From Paracamarosporium sp. OC-R06-R3 (lineage: Eukaryota; Ascomycota; Dothideomycetes; Pleosporales; Didymosphaeriaceae): a stretch of DNA of 64,000 nucleotides. The translations under genes were made by a program, and so were the position numbers. The stretch lies in assembly GCA_019828545.1 (NCBI GenBank), contig JACVRA010000025.1, positions 20,771 through 84,770 on the forward strand. The letters are read 5' to 3'. Shown here piece by piece: positions 22,320-33,470 of the stretch (position 1 is its first letter; every line of letters starts with the position of its first letter). Under the pieces are notes generated by a model that saw nothing but the letters and a program-made list of their open reading frames with translations, had not been told where the DNA came from and ran no database searches.

Positions 22320-23560
22320 TTTATATAGATATTCTTCAATATTAGACTTATATATAGTTAGCTATTCTAATAATAGTATAGCCTAGCTAATAAATAGTAA
22401 TAACATTAGCTAAATCTATACTAAAATAGGTTTAATGTTAGTAGGCCTTATTATACTAAATAAAGAAGAACTTTATATATTTTATTTTATAAATAAAATC
22501 TTAATGTCTAAGACGCCTTAAATTACTTGAGAGATTGAGATAATAATAAATATTTATTATATTTTAATTACTTTTATTGTTGGTAGGTACGGGGGCGGAG
22601 GCAAAGGACTGTATCTGATCTGATTGTATTTGACTCGCTGAGCTCTAGGGTACAGAGGAGAGGCAGATCTATATACTTTGTGGCCTGGGGCTAGGGGGCT
22701 AGGGGGCTAGCAGTTGACTCTAAAACAGTGGTGAGACACCGTACGTACGCACGTACGTGTAACGAGGCTAGGACGTGGCGGTACACGTGGCTCCCTCAAC
22801 ACGGATCCTTATATATTATACTATGCGAAAATACTCAGCTTGAGTATTCTTGTGCGTACCTTTTGGTGCAGGTGAGGGAAGCCACATAGTATTGGTTTCA
22901 AAGGCGGGGCGCCTACCTTATTACAGTACGGACATTTATCTTATTTTCACTTCACTTTTCTTAAGGGCCAAAGGTAACTAGCCTGGCCTTAATCAGGGAC
23001 GTGTGACAATGTGAGACAGTGACAGTAACAAGTGGCTTTAGAGTATTCTATTGTAGAGTGAAGACGAATCGCTAGGGATCCCCTTAGCGATTCTAGGACT
23101 ATATATATCCTTTTGTCCTAGCTTAGGACGAACTAGAACCAACTGTTTGCATTTATCCAGGTAGCGGCCCTATCGGCCCGGCTCCTAACAACTTTTACTT
23201 ATAGTTAAGCTATTATTAACTTAACCTCTACTTAAGAATAAGTATACTACTAGTCTTTAGCCTCAACTAAGTACTATACTTCTATTCTTTAACTCTTTTT
23301 TAGTCTCTATTTCATTATTAGACTATAAGTTAATAAAAATCTATATTACTACGTTTATAATTCCTAAATTACTTTAGACGTCTATATTATATTGTGTAGT
23401 AGAGCATTTAGCACTATAGATAAAGTTGTTTAGAGCATGTCTTAGGCATGTATAAATGCCTTAAATAAGAAATACTACTTAATTTCTATTCATTAATGTA
23501 TAAGGTCTATGCCTAATTACACACCTCAACTGTAACGAGGCTTGGGCTTGATCCTACTGA
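22320..23560. repeat. AT-rich, RIP-like repeat-derived block
   Basis: From the acyltransferase stop onward the sequence is mostly TA/TAG/CTA-rich with no long frames, except a less AT-rich patch at about 22590-23190. The 12-mer TGTAACGAGGCT occurs at 22758-22769 and again at 23531-23542, the second copy ending 18 bases before the assembly gap. A GCTAGGGG tandem lies at about 22688-22711 and a palindromic ACGTACG tract at 22742-22758. This fits a mutated transposable element, perhaps with long terminal repeats, but no coding domain can be read. Confidence 0.6.
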
Positions 23561-24052
23561 NNNNNNNNNNNNNNNNNNNNNNNNNNNNNNNNNNNNNNNN
23601 NNNNNNNNNNNNNNNNNNNNNNNNNNNNNNNNNNNNNNNNNNNNNNNNNNNNNNNNNNNNNNNNNNNNNNNNNNNNNNNNNNNNNNNNNNNNNNNNNNNN
23701 NNNNNNNNNNNNNNNNNNNNNNNNNNNNNNNNNNNNNNNNNNNNNNNNNNNNNNNNNNNNNNNNNNNNNNNNNNNNNNNNNNNNNNNNNNNNNNNNNNNN
23801 NNNNNNNNNNNNNNNNNNNNNNNNNNNNNNNNNNNNNNNNNNNNNNNNNNNNNNNNNNNNNNNNNNNNNNNNNNNNNNNNNNNNNNNNNNNNNNNNNNNN
23901 NNNNNNNNNNNNNNNNNNNNNNNNNNNNNNNNNNNNNNNNNNNNNNNNNNNNNNNNNNNNNNNNNNNNNNNNNNNNNNNNNNNNNNNNNNNNNNNNNNNN
24001 NNNNNNNNNNNNNNNNNNNNNNNNNNNNNNNNNNNNNNNNNNNNNNNNNNNN
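23561..24052. other. Assembly gap (492 unknown bases)
   Basis: A run of n. It lies in repeat-like DNA, so the true length and content may differ. Confidence 0.99.
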
Positions 24053-24378
24053 TCTCCTCATCTTAGTGTAGCTGAAATAGAGCCAACCTACCTCATCTAC
24101 TTCTTTTGATGTAGGAGACCGAGCTCGTCCTCACATACTGAGTGCAGTGCACAGTTCGCATTTTATAACACTCAGTAATGCTTGTGGCTAGGGAGGTTCA
24201 AAATTGATCGCATCCAACCTGTTTCACGAGAGTACGGATAGTGTGCGGACGGTCTCGGTGGTTTCACTTTGTACTCGACGTTTTAGCTGATGTAAGGTAT
24301 TTACAAAACACATACATAGATTCAATTTTAGATATAATTTCTGGTTGGCACTCGACAGCATGTCTGATCATCTTCTTG

Positions 24379-25020
24379 CTATTTTGCAGGCCCAACCTTC
24401 TCATACGCCAGCTTTTTCAAGTTGTCAATCCAATACTTGACAGCGTCCACATCTAACTGTTTATAAATCGCACCCGCTTTCTGCAGTACATCCAACTCCT
24501 TCCGCCAAAACGGCAGCACTTTCTTATTAAGATTGTCCTGACCAAACAGATCATCAGCTAACTTGCGAATTTGATCGTTGAATGCCTTATTCGTAGTGGC
24601 GTCGTTGACCACGAGACCCGAGAGTACGGATTTTCAACTCTGGAACAAGACCTCCTTCGTTGTATCGTTGGGAAGTATCTGATCTATACCGGAGGGAATG
24701 AACTTGAAGCTGATATCACGCTTCTTGCTATCTGGTTCAAGTTTAGCAGTCACGTCATTGTAAATGTACGTATTATTTTTGTTCCAGTCGTAGCCGTCCC
24801 AATGGTGAAGCAGCGCTTCCATCGCAAAGAATCGCATATATGCGTCCCATGCAATAACTCTTTTCGCCCCTGCTAATTTACGCCGCAAGTGGCTTGCATA
24901 GCAGAGAAGATTAGAGGTCGTGAAGAGGCGTGGCGTTTTCCCGCATAAGTTCGATGTTGTCCTTGAGCTGCAATCTTTCCGAACCACGGTTAATCAGTCC
25001 CTCGCAAAATCCAGAGCGAG
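24379..25020 (-). pseudogene. CotH-kinase-like protein remnant
   Basis: The minus strand reads RVIAWDAYMRFFAMEAL, then LHHWDGYDWNKNNTYIYND and SFKFIPSGIDQIL, which match the central part of CotH-type (spore-coat H kinase-like) domains (xHWDGYxxNxNNxYxY .. FKFIPWGIDQ). A TGA at 24636-24634 interrupts the frame. The same frame then continues through LADDLFGQDNL to 24379. Upstream of about 24960 the reading breaks into other frames with more stops. Both ends are therefore lost or scrambled. The short neighbouring frames at 25053-25289 (-) may be further debris. It is not expected to be functional. Confidence 0.65.
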
Positions 25021-27140
25021 TCGATTCTCGATGGTCCGAACCGAACATTCCATCAGCGTGACAGGACGCTGATCACCACAAGACCATGCGGATTTGGGCT
25101 GCTGGAGTGGTTCAATCGAATGAACTGATTGTTTCCAAGTTGATGAAAGATTGCTCTTGGGCTGTCATCGTGCCCTAATTTACGGTTCTTAAGTAGTATG
25201 GGTGTAGCTCCAATGACGTCACAAGCCGGAGAATTGGTTCCTCCCGCTTGGAAGAAAGAAAACAGCAACGAATGGCCTTTCTCACCCACATCTGTGTGTA
25301 GTTCAGCCGTTCCGCGCTGTTGGCATGTGGATCAGAGCACCTGTAGAAGGTGGAAAGACCAATCAGATGATATCGGAAAGTCAGCCGGATGCTTGGCAGC
25401 ACAGTGCGTTCCTCAATGACACTAGCTTTCGACGCGAGATCCCTACTCCACGGCTTTGCGGAATAACTGCGACGGATATGGGCGGATGGGCCCTAGACAT
25501 AACGATAACGACGTTGATTGTTATGGCGTAGTGCCGCCTATACAATCCGGTCAAACGTCTGATTGACAATGGTCAGCAGCTATGACGCGAAAACTACCAA
25601 TACGATAGCTTTAACCATCCGACCGACTACCGCTGCGAAGGCAACCAAACGGGCAATGTAACGGACCCAAGCACTAGCAAATAGACCACGCAGTAGAGTG
25701 GAAGCAATAAGGGGCTAGTGCAGCTCTAGGTTATCGATAGCTACTAATCCATCATTGTATGTTCTGATTACCAGGGTAAGGTTGGTGCCGGTAATGTTGC
25801 TCAGCAAGTGCAAGCCAAACATGTGATCAGAAACATGATATCGCAGAAATACACGCTTTACAACCACGGGTCCATCAGTAGCAGCATCAACTTCAAGAGA
25901 AGAAGGTGCGACCCTATCATAGGCTGGTAGCATCTCGGTTACGGCTACCGTGCGTATACTAGGCGGGTGGAGTCTCTTCACGTGTTACGAGATCAATCCA
26001 TAAACCTACGGCCTACGCTCCCCTGGCTAACCGCGGCGAGTCCTTCATCATGTCCTTCTCTTGAGTATCAAGGTCAGTGCAAGAGATGCGGTAGTTGCCG
26101 GCGTCGGAATCGGCGACATGGCAATGCGGTCGCCGCAGGGTTCCATTGTAGCAGCCGTAACGGTGACGGCTAGTATGGCGTCGGGTACGGCTATAGACCG
26201 CCCATGACTGTGCGAGCAGGAAAGTCCGGTCTTGGGGAGCATTTGCACAGACAAAATGTAACAAGGAACCACAGATGCGAGTGGTGAAACCAGGCCACGG
26301 CATATCAGTCAACACGTCCTCCAGCATTCTCCTCTTTCTCATTCTTTCGTCCCTTCATCGCTTTGAAGCTTTTCCCATTTAAAAAAATGCCCAGCTCAAT
26401 TGTCACGTCTCCCACTGATTCCACGACGACAGCTCCCTCAGTAAGGGATGTAGGCGAGCAAACATATCAGAATGCTGCCTTAGTTGATGGGTAGATTTGC
26501 AGAGCAATACGCGCAGTGGACTCTGAAGATGACATCAAGCGGCGGCAAAATCGCCCATGGATTTGTGTCTTGGTTGGATAAACTATTGTTTATGTGTGAC
26601 GACGATGATGTGCCATTAATTTTTGCTGGTGATAAGAATGAGTCGTTGAGAGGCACTTTTGAAATTAGACTATAGTAAGCTTAGCTAGATAGTGTTCGGC
26701 TATATACTATACTGTCTATGCACGTATAACACGTATGCGCTATATACTGTGCACTATCACGTTATAGGAAGTGTTTTAAACTGAATTGTGCCGAGGTGCA
26801 CAGAGCACACTTCCTGACATTCATATCTGTAATATATAGGCCTATCAGGAATGCGTAGTCAATGCGTTATAAATACCGCGTCTTCTCTTGAACTTAGTCG
26901 CCCTCTCGTGATGGCATTTACAACACCCAAAGCTCCAGAATATGCGCGCAAGTCTGGGAGGGTCCACGTGAGCACATTTCTGATAATTAAACCTATATAT
27001 AGAACTATGTTAAGCAGTCCTAACAGTTCCCAGATTAGCGTGTGGCTCCTCTCCAGTATAGCTGTTCTGGAGATCATCGCCAGAGTTGCGCTTCACTACT
27101 ACTAACGTAAAAGATTTGACATAGATGACATTATTAATTG
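25021..27140. other. No clear gene; possible debris
   Basis: Several medium frames (25715-25981 -, 26013-26342 -, 26388-26490 +) have protein-like patches, for example GLHLLSNITGTNLTLVIR on the minus strand. None shows a start, splice pattern or domain I can name. The part from about 26650 to 27140 is AT-rich and carries the 3' flank of the bANK gene. Confidence 0.4.
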
Positions 27141-28176
27141 TTATTTTCGTTGGGCTATTGCATCCAATAGTATTTCAACAATCTCCTCATGCCCCTGTTC
27201 AACAGCATAGTATAGTGCGTCTAGCCCATAGCTATTCAACGCCTTTAAATCTGCCCCGTGCATTATAAGAGTCTCTACCATCTCTTTATCGCCAGACTGC
27301 GCAGCAATATGGAGGGCTGTGTATCCGTTTATGTCCTGCTCATTAACAGTAGATACTTGACGACGGAGCAATAATCGGACTATCGACTTTTTCCGTGTGC
27401 GAATTGCGACGTGAAGGAGGGAGGATCTCCTTGTAGAGTTGTTGTAGCATATGGTTGAGGGTTCTATGCTGCTTGTGGAGCTAGCTGATGAGTAGCCATT
27501 TGGAGAATATGAGTATAGCGGAGAGGCTGATGATGAAGAGGGTGTGGTTGTACCCAAAGTATTGGCCATCCCACTTGAAAGTAACTGCTGAGGTCCAGAC
27601 AAGGCGCTATCGTTCGATTCCACCCAATAAGCCGTTCCCTGATGGACACAATGTCGACTGGGCTCGGCGTCCGTTGAGCCGAAGAGTTGCTCATACGTGC
27701 TATCTGTATGAGAGGAGTTCGCAGCTATTCTGTTTTCCAGCATCCCGTCGAAAGTATGTGGTATCCGAGGCGACGAGCTCACTGGAGTGATGGAAGGTGT
27801 GTGCCATTGAATTGGTGCATAGTCTAAGCCCAACGATGAGGAGACCAGATTCTTGGAGTTGAGGAGGAGCGTAGCTGCTTGCTGATAGTGTAGGTCCTCG
27901 CTGTCTATAGTATCCATAGCCTCCACGGCACCCACAGCATCGAGGTCATTGAGAGCAGTAGCATCGGGCGGGTCGGCGTTCGTAGAAGCATTGGCCTTCT
28001 GCCGCTCTGCCATCAAATGTTAGATCATTGCTCTACGACTATTGTTCGCAAGCTAACGAGTTAAAAGGGAGTTCACCTCGAAACTTTTGCTGTGCTACAC
28101 GGTTTTGTAGTCTCCTCTGGGCAGACACTGTACGTTTCTGTGCTACAGCAATGTTGCCATTTTCTGGGTCGGACAT
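27141..28176 (-). CDS. bANK transcription factor (bZIP basic region + ankyrin repeats), TOXE-like
   Basis: Exon 1 is short, 28176-28077 (33 codons); exon 2 is 28006-27141. The 70-bp intron (28007-28076) has donor GTGAAC, branch CTAAC and acceptor GGCAG. The 321-aa product begins with a bZIP-type basic region, QRRLQNRVAQQKFRERQK (residues 20-37), with the N-x7-R signature at Asn25 and Arg33. No leucine heptads follow. After a Ser/Thr-rich middle part, about three ankyrin repeats occupy residues 226-321 (SLLHVAIRTRKKSIVRLLL, GYTALHIAAQSGDKEMVETL, GLDALYYAVEQGHEEIVEIL). This combination defines the bANK family of pathway-specific regulators, whose type member TOXE controls the HC-toxin locus of Cochliobolus carbonum. 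It is shorter than TOXE. It lies at the end of the PKS cluster and is its likely activator (inference). Confidence 0.85.
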
Positions 28177-29415
28177 TTCTTTCTATTATCTAGGCCCAAT
28201 TCGGGGAAATAAAACGGTTGGTGGCTACAACGCTTGCGGCTGCCGTACATAAGCCTCCCGAGGTCTTGCGCAGGACAGACGGATGACTTAAAGCCTAAAA
28301 TCAATCAAGTCAGCTTTTTTTGTGAGAAAGCTTACATGCACAGAGGTACGGTCTTTCCGGTTTCAACTCTTATCGTGTCCGGGGTCTGGGCAGCCGGAAA
28401 ATCATATAAGCGGTGGAGAACAGCATTAGTGCGGGATGTTGCCTATTAGTACCGACTTGGCTCCAATGCGAAATGCGAGATGCAGGTTTCTTAAGGACAA
28501 AAACGTTTATTTGATGCTTCAGGAGTGTGATGGATCGGATCCTTGGCGGGCGTACACGGGCTTACGCGGGCTAGCAACGGGCAGGATTAACCTGCATCTT
28601 GCACCATACTACACGTGCGTACCATGCATACGCCCCCTCCGTCTCCTGTAGGATCCTTACAGGAGTTGCCTGAAAAAATAATGATGATGATGACAGCACT
28701 ATACCACAAACTGGCATGGCTTAGCCGATCCTCAATCTGTTTGTTGTAACGTTTTGTCTGTTAACGTAAGAGGAACTTCCATCAACAATATAAACTGCGA
28801 AGCTTCTTCTTTTAAGGTATAAGGGTATTTCATTGGTTGTACTCTTATCGTTGAGGCCTTCCCTTGCGGAGCAAGCACTGGTGGTTTTCTCTTTTGCCTT
28901 TTGCGTGTTGACGCCGAGTACCATTGACCCGGAAGGTGGCTAGACTAACAAATAGGGGAAAGAGATGTAGCGCGGGTTTGTATTATGTGGGACAACATGT
29001 GGGTCACACTATAAAGAGGTCCGGACTTCGTCGTTGAAGCTAACTATTTCGCAATACGTACGAAAAATTCTGCAAGTTCACAGGTGGGGTCCAGACTGGT
29101 CGCCAAGTGAATCCCCCGTCAGTTTAGCGACAATTTTGGTAGTTAGGACCGCGTGGCAAGTACTACAGAAGGATAAGAACACGAGCCAAAGCGCCTACAC
29201 CCCTGCACCCCTGCACTCGCCTCAGCAATCAGGCGTCGAGCAGCGAAAAAAAGTCCATCGATTGGTCCATGGAGGAAAGTCAATGGAGAATGTCTAATCG
29301 TCAGGTCGTCGCACGCGATGCTGTCGTCACACACGATACAATTGTGTAGGAGAAAAAGATGCATTGTGCAACGCAACATTGCCGAGATAGAAGGGTAACC
29401 AATCGATTACCAAGC
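28177..29415. other. Intergenic between bANK gene and FAD oxidase
   Basis: Contains the bANK promoter (28177 upward) and the 3' flank of the oxidase. Small frames (28028-28651 +, 28721-28924 -) overlap or lack support. No gene seen. Confidence 0.45.
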
Positions 29416-30987
29416 TCACCTATCAAGCTTGAAGTAGCTCTTCCAGAGCTGTGTCAGCTTACCCTCTGGGTCGTACTTCTGTGCGATCCGCTGCAGTTTC
29501 TTATAATTCTGCTCTCCATAGCTCTTTTGCACTTGCTGTTTGACATCTGCATAATTCATGTACACAAACGGAGTGTATACCCGGTGTGCCTTGGCCTTTG
29601 CTTCGACATCGGCGATCAATCCACGTGTAGAGGCCTCAACAAGGTCATCATTTTGCGCCTCTGTCCAGGACGTCGGGAAGGATATCATAATCAAAGGTCC
29701 GTTGGAAGCCTTTAGACCAAATGCGTTTCCGCCGTTATTTTCCATTGCCTCCAGAACATTCAGTGGAATAGGCTGGAAAAGTGCATTTAGAGTTCCCATG
29801 TCTCCCCCACTCTCCTTCAGTAAAGCAGCATTGCGGCTTTTGTAGAGAGACAGAACTTCGGCAAGAAATTTGGGCGAAAAAGAAGCGGAGATGACAACGT
29901 TGCCCCACATCCACCGGCCGCCGTATGGCGTAGCGCCGTTTTCGAGGAAAATCGAGACATTACCTGCGGTGGTCGAGTTGACAACTGCTGAAGATATCTC
30001 TTGAAAAGGTTTGAAGACTTTAGGTATTCTTTCTGATGGTGAAGGTACTGTAGAATGCAAAAGTCCTACATTGGTCGCGTATTCACCAGTAGAGGGGTTA
30101 AAGCCCATGCTAACCCAGGCACCAGCAGCTTTATCCGAAGGTAGCCCATAAGTTGTAAGGTTCTGGAAGGCGGGAATAATTGTTGCGTTCGAACTGCCCG
30201 GAAAACTGAGGAAATTTTGCCAGATTTGTCCTTGGTCGAAGGCAACAAGGTCGAATCGAGTGACGATGCCGAAGTTCGAGCTACCCCCACCCCGCAAGGC
30301 CCAGTACAGATCATTGTTCTCTTGTGGGGATGCGTAGACTACTCGGCCGGATGCGAGCACAACTTCGAAACCACGAACGTTGTCTGTAGCCCATCCATAT
30401 TGACCTGAAAAGTAGGAGATGCCGCCACCGAGGACTAATCCGCTCACCCCGACATTCATGTCGCGGCCTCCCACGACAGCAAGGCCCTTAGGCTCAATGA
30501 ATTGGGTGACATTGTACCAGCGATTTCCCGGCCCAGTGGAGACCGTCTTTCGGTCACTGGAGACACTGATATCGTTCAGATGCACCAGATCAATCGTCAC
30601 GCCATCTGTAATACTAGAAGCGCCTGCGAAAGGGGTGTGGCCTCCTCCCTTCACTGCAAATGGCCAGTCGTTTTGTGTTAAGACTTTCAAAACAGTCGAA
30701 ACGGCTTTCGTGCTCTTGGGGGCCACAAAGCATTGTGGCCGAGTCTCGAGCTGTTGGTCAGACCAGTAAGAAGACGATTGGATGAAAGCCGTGGTGTTTG
30801 GATAAGCAACATCCCCTGGCAAGGAAGCCTCCAGAGCCGCGCACTAAAAACTACATTAGTAACAGGTATGCATTTGGGAATAGACTGGACGTACCGCCGC
30901 ATCGTCTCGTGAACGCAGGGGAATTCTGGCGGCTAGTGCTGCCCCGCTAAGAGTGCACAGCAGTGCAACATTAAGGTATCCAAGCAT
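29416..30987 (-). CDS. Secreted FAD-linked oxidase (BBE-like, PCMH-type FAD domain)
   Basis: Exon 1 (30987-30895) encodes 31 residues starting with a signal peptide (MLGYLNVALLCTLSGAALA). A 51-bp intron (30844-30894, GTACGT, TACTAAT, TTTTAG) leads to exon 2 (30843-29416), for 506 aa in total. Features: FAD-binding 4 domain with KGGGHTPFAG, where His100 is the usual 8-alpha-histidyl-FAD site, and GVSGLVLGGGISYFSGQYG. The second covalent Cys of bicovalent enzymes is absent (GGRDMNVGVSG). The BBE-like C-terminus is YKKLQRIAQKYDPEGKL, where the NP usual in this motif is replaced by DP. Such enzymes carry out oxidations and oxidative cyclisations in fungal clusters; Sol5 of solanapyrone biosynthesis is one PKS-cluster example. 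It is likely to act in a secretory compartment or outside the cell. It points toward the bANK gene and away from the SDR. Confidence 0.9.
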
Positions 30988-31683
30988 ATTAACTTTGGTG
31001 ACTGAGCGTCTTGATTGGCAACGTGGTCATACGCCAGGATTATACTCCAATCGTTTGTAGAGAGAAACCGTCACTATGGCTTAGGAGATAGAAATTCGCT
31101 GCCCAGACGTTACAATTTATATCCAGTGCTTATTACCATGGCTTTGGAATAGGGGACCCCCACGGAACCCATCAGCTCGCTTTGTGACAAAATTAGAAGT
31201 GAACAGATCATCCTCCCGCAACGTGCTGTGGTGCCTGTGCACAATTATTCCTTCGGTATGGGTGCCGGCACCTCGCGAGCTTCAAGTTGTTCCTCTCGGA
31301 AATTAGTGGCGATGGTCAGGACACTCTCAAGCCACTTGCTTATGGAAAGGATGATGCTTATGTGGACCGTGCTGGAAAGAAAGCCATGTCGTGCGCACTG
31401 TCCACCCGTATTCGGTAAAATAAACGACCCAGTTCGCCTAATATCTTGCATATCGTTTCAAGTTAGCACTCAACTAAGCTCTTCTGGATTTTTCTATCCG
31501 CCTTTTCAATATATCCAACCTGTGCTTCATGGCCAGGAACACTAGAATCTCAAGTGCGACAGGCCATTTCACGCAAGTATTGTATAAATGGTTTTAGATC
31601 AAAAAACTAATGTATAAGAGCATAGAAGACTATACCTATAGTATCTTTCTATTTACTCTAACGATAGACAACGTCACCAGTAT
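30988..31683. other. Intergenic: oxidase promoter and SDR 3' flank
   Basis: Includes the promoter of the oxidase (minus strand, starting at 30988). A minus frame 31451-31245, ending in REVPAPIPKE, looks protein-like but has no start or known domain and may be a relic. The sequence TCCTCCCGCA at about 31210 matches six of the eight fixed tox-box positions, which is weak. Confidence 0.35.
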
Positions 31684-32614
31684 TTACCAGGGAATCACTT
31701 CACGAGTGTCGACATCAATCAACTTGCCCGAAGTACTCTCCCGTGTTGCTGAAGTGACAAGGTCGATGATCTTACCGGCACTCTCTTCGCTTTTAGTAAC
31801 GGGCAAGTCGATACCAGCACCAGTGGCTGCCGCAATTCCCATATCAGTCGAAACGAATCTGCAAATCGAGAATGGGATTTTAGCGTTTTTCTTCCTACAC
31901 CACTTTGTTACAACTTACCCAGGATGGATCGCAAAAGCGGTGAGTGTTTCCTTCGCAGTATGGAGGATTCTACAAGCCACGTTAGCTATAGCCCATTGAT
32001 GAGCTGATTGGTCGAACCCTACTGTGTAAAGATGTTCTGTGCGGCTTTTGACGTGCAGTAAGCAGCATTGTACTGGTACCATGGTTGTGCACCAGCGATG
32101 GAACCCAATCGGCTGGAGACTGATAACCACTTGGGGGCGCTTGATTTTAGGAGCAGTTGATTAACTGCCTGGTACAACGCAAGGCCGGCCACGAAGTTGA
32201 CGTTGAAACTCTCGGTGAAGGCGTTGGGGTCGGCAGTCTCAAGAGGGCCAGCTCCAATGGAGATACCGGAGTTCGCGATGACAATGTCAACATGATCGAT
32301 TCCAGCAGCTTCAATAGTGGCGATGGCCTTCTTCGGATCCTCGTAGTTCGTGTTCTCAATACCGACAAGCAGTAGACGCGAGCCGCTTCCTGCCGGTAAA
32401 CTCTTCAGCTCTTCCGCTTTCGAGGCCTTGGGGTCACGGACAGCCGCAACAACAACGTGGTCAGGGTACGAGAGATAAGCGGTCACTAGCGCTTTTCCGA
32501 TGCCTGCAATTTGACGGTGAGGTTAGTGAAAGTAGCCAAATGGGGGACATTCCCGAAATCCATCGGGAACTTACCTCTGCCGCCACCAGTGATGAAAACT
32601 ACAGTTGGAGCCAT
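31684..32614 (-). CDS. Short-chain dehydrogenase/reductase (SDR)
   Basis: Four exons: 32614-32575, 32503-32023, 31969-31919 and 31858-31684, with introns of 71, 53 and 60 bp. The product is 248 aa, standard for classical SDRs. Exon 1 encodes the start of the nucleotide loop, and the join gives FITGGGRG|IGKA (TGxxxGIG). Then come IANSG (NAG-like), the serine strand WLSVSSRLG, and the catalytic YNAAYCTSK (Tyr162, Lys166). The third exon (NIFT|QILHTAKETLTAFAIHPG) is only 51 bp. The PG and STDM motif after strand 6 (HPG|FVSTDMG) is intact. It should be an active NAD(P)-dependent ketoreductase or alcohol dehydrogenase. It is divergent from the P450 across 856 bp, so the two may be co-regulated. 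Confidence 0.88.
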
Positions 32615-33155
32615 GGTGGAAGTTTGTTTGCTTGAATTTTCTGATCTTCAAGACAGTCGGTATTAAAGGGCTCAAGAAACGATCTTTTTCAAAGTTTCTT
32701 TTTCGCAGTGTTATTAGGCAACAAATTGATTTCAAATCAAAGTGTTCTTGGCAGTCCGGCAATATCACAGCGACGCTGCCGTTCTCAGTAGGTGGAAATG
32801 GTTGCGACAGATTTAGATTAGTTTACTATGCGTCTAAGCGGCACAGTCCCTAACCAGGCATGTAAGCAAGTTTCGTATTGCTCAGTTTTAACTTGTCAAC
32901 GATATTATTTCCGATCGCATTGATGCAAGTAGTCTTAAAAGGCGAATAAAATGATATCACGAACATAGGTAGAGAAACCTCTTCAGGAACAAGCCCTTAC
33001 TAAGCACCGGATTTAGACAGCTACCCCGGATACAACAAAAGTGCACAGACTAATCCTGCAGTTTCTAAACGCGATGGATACTAGGTGGCTACTTGGCGAG
33101 AAAGTCGTATAATATTGAGGCGCCCGAGGTGTCACAAGCGAGGCGGTTTATACTA

Positions 33156-33176
33156 CGGATGCGGATGCGGATGCGG
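33156..33176. repeat. Short tandem hexamer (CGGATG)3
   Basis: Three perfect CGGATG units followed by CGG, 300 bp upstream of the P450 start codon. It may be a chance microsatellite or clustered binding half-sites. Confidence 0.8.
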
Positions 33177-33319
33177 CTGAGCGGAACGCCATGGCCTTAT
33201 GCATGTAAGCAAGGCAAGCCACATTGCTTACTTGCATTGTAGATCTATGTACATGTTTGCGAAATACGATCGCTATCACTCCACCGAGTCATTTCCGCCT
33301 AGTAAACACACTGTTAACG

Positions 33320-33329
33320 ATCTCGCGAA
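33320..33329 (+). promoter_or_regulatory. Candidate tox-box (TOXE/bANK operator)
   Basis: ATCTCGCGAA matches the tox-box consensus ATCTCNCGNA reported for TOXE at all eight fixed positions, 142 bp upstream of the P450 ATG and in the divergent SDR/P450 promoter. A bANK regulator is encoded 5 kb away. About two chance matches are expected in 64 kb on both strands, and one other exact match lies inside the terpene synthase exon (11535-11544, minus), so this is suggestive only. Confidence 0.4.
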
Positions 33330-33470
33330 ACGCTTCGAGGTATCAGAACATGCTCTTGCACTGTTTGGCGTTTCCCTAAATCGCGTCATCTTGTGCTGCT
33401 GGCCTTGCACACAACACACGGTGTCTTTGTCTGCTATTTGCTATCCGTCTTCACCTCGCTCAAAACGACC

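Larger units (their letters stand above)
32615..33470. promoter_or_regulatory. Divergent SDR / P450 intergenic region
   Basis: 856 bases between the start codons of the SDR (minus) and the P450 (plus). They must hold both promoters. The region contains the tox-box match at 33320-33329 and a hexamer repeat at 33156-33176. No coding frame is supported. Confidence 0.6.

Noticed and set aside
22687..22760. GCTAGGGG tandem and ACGTACG palindrome as a replication or recombination site
   Set aside because: They are short simple-sequence features in decayed repeat DNA, with nothing else to support a function.
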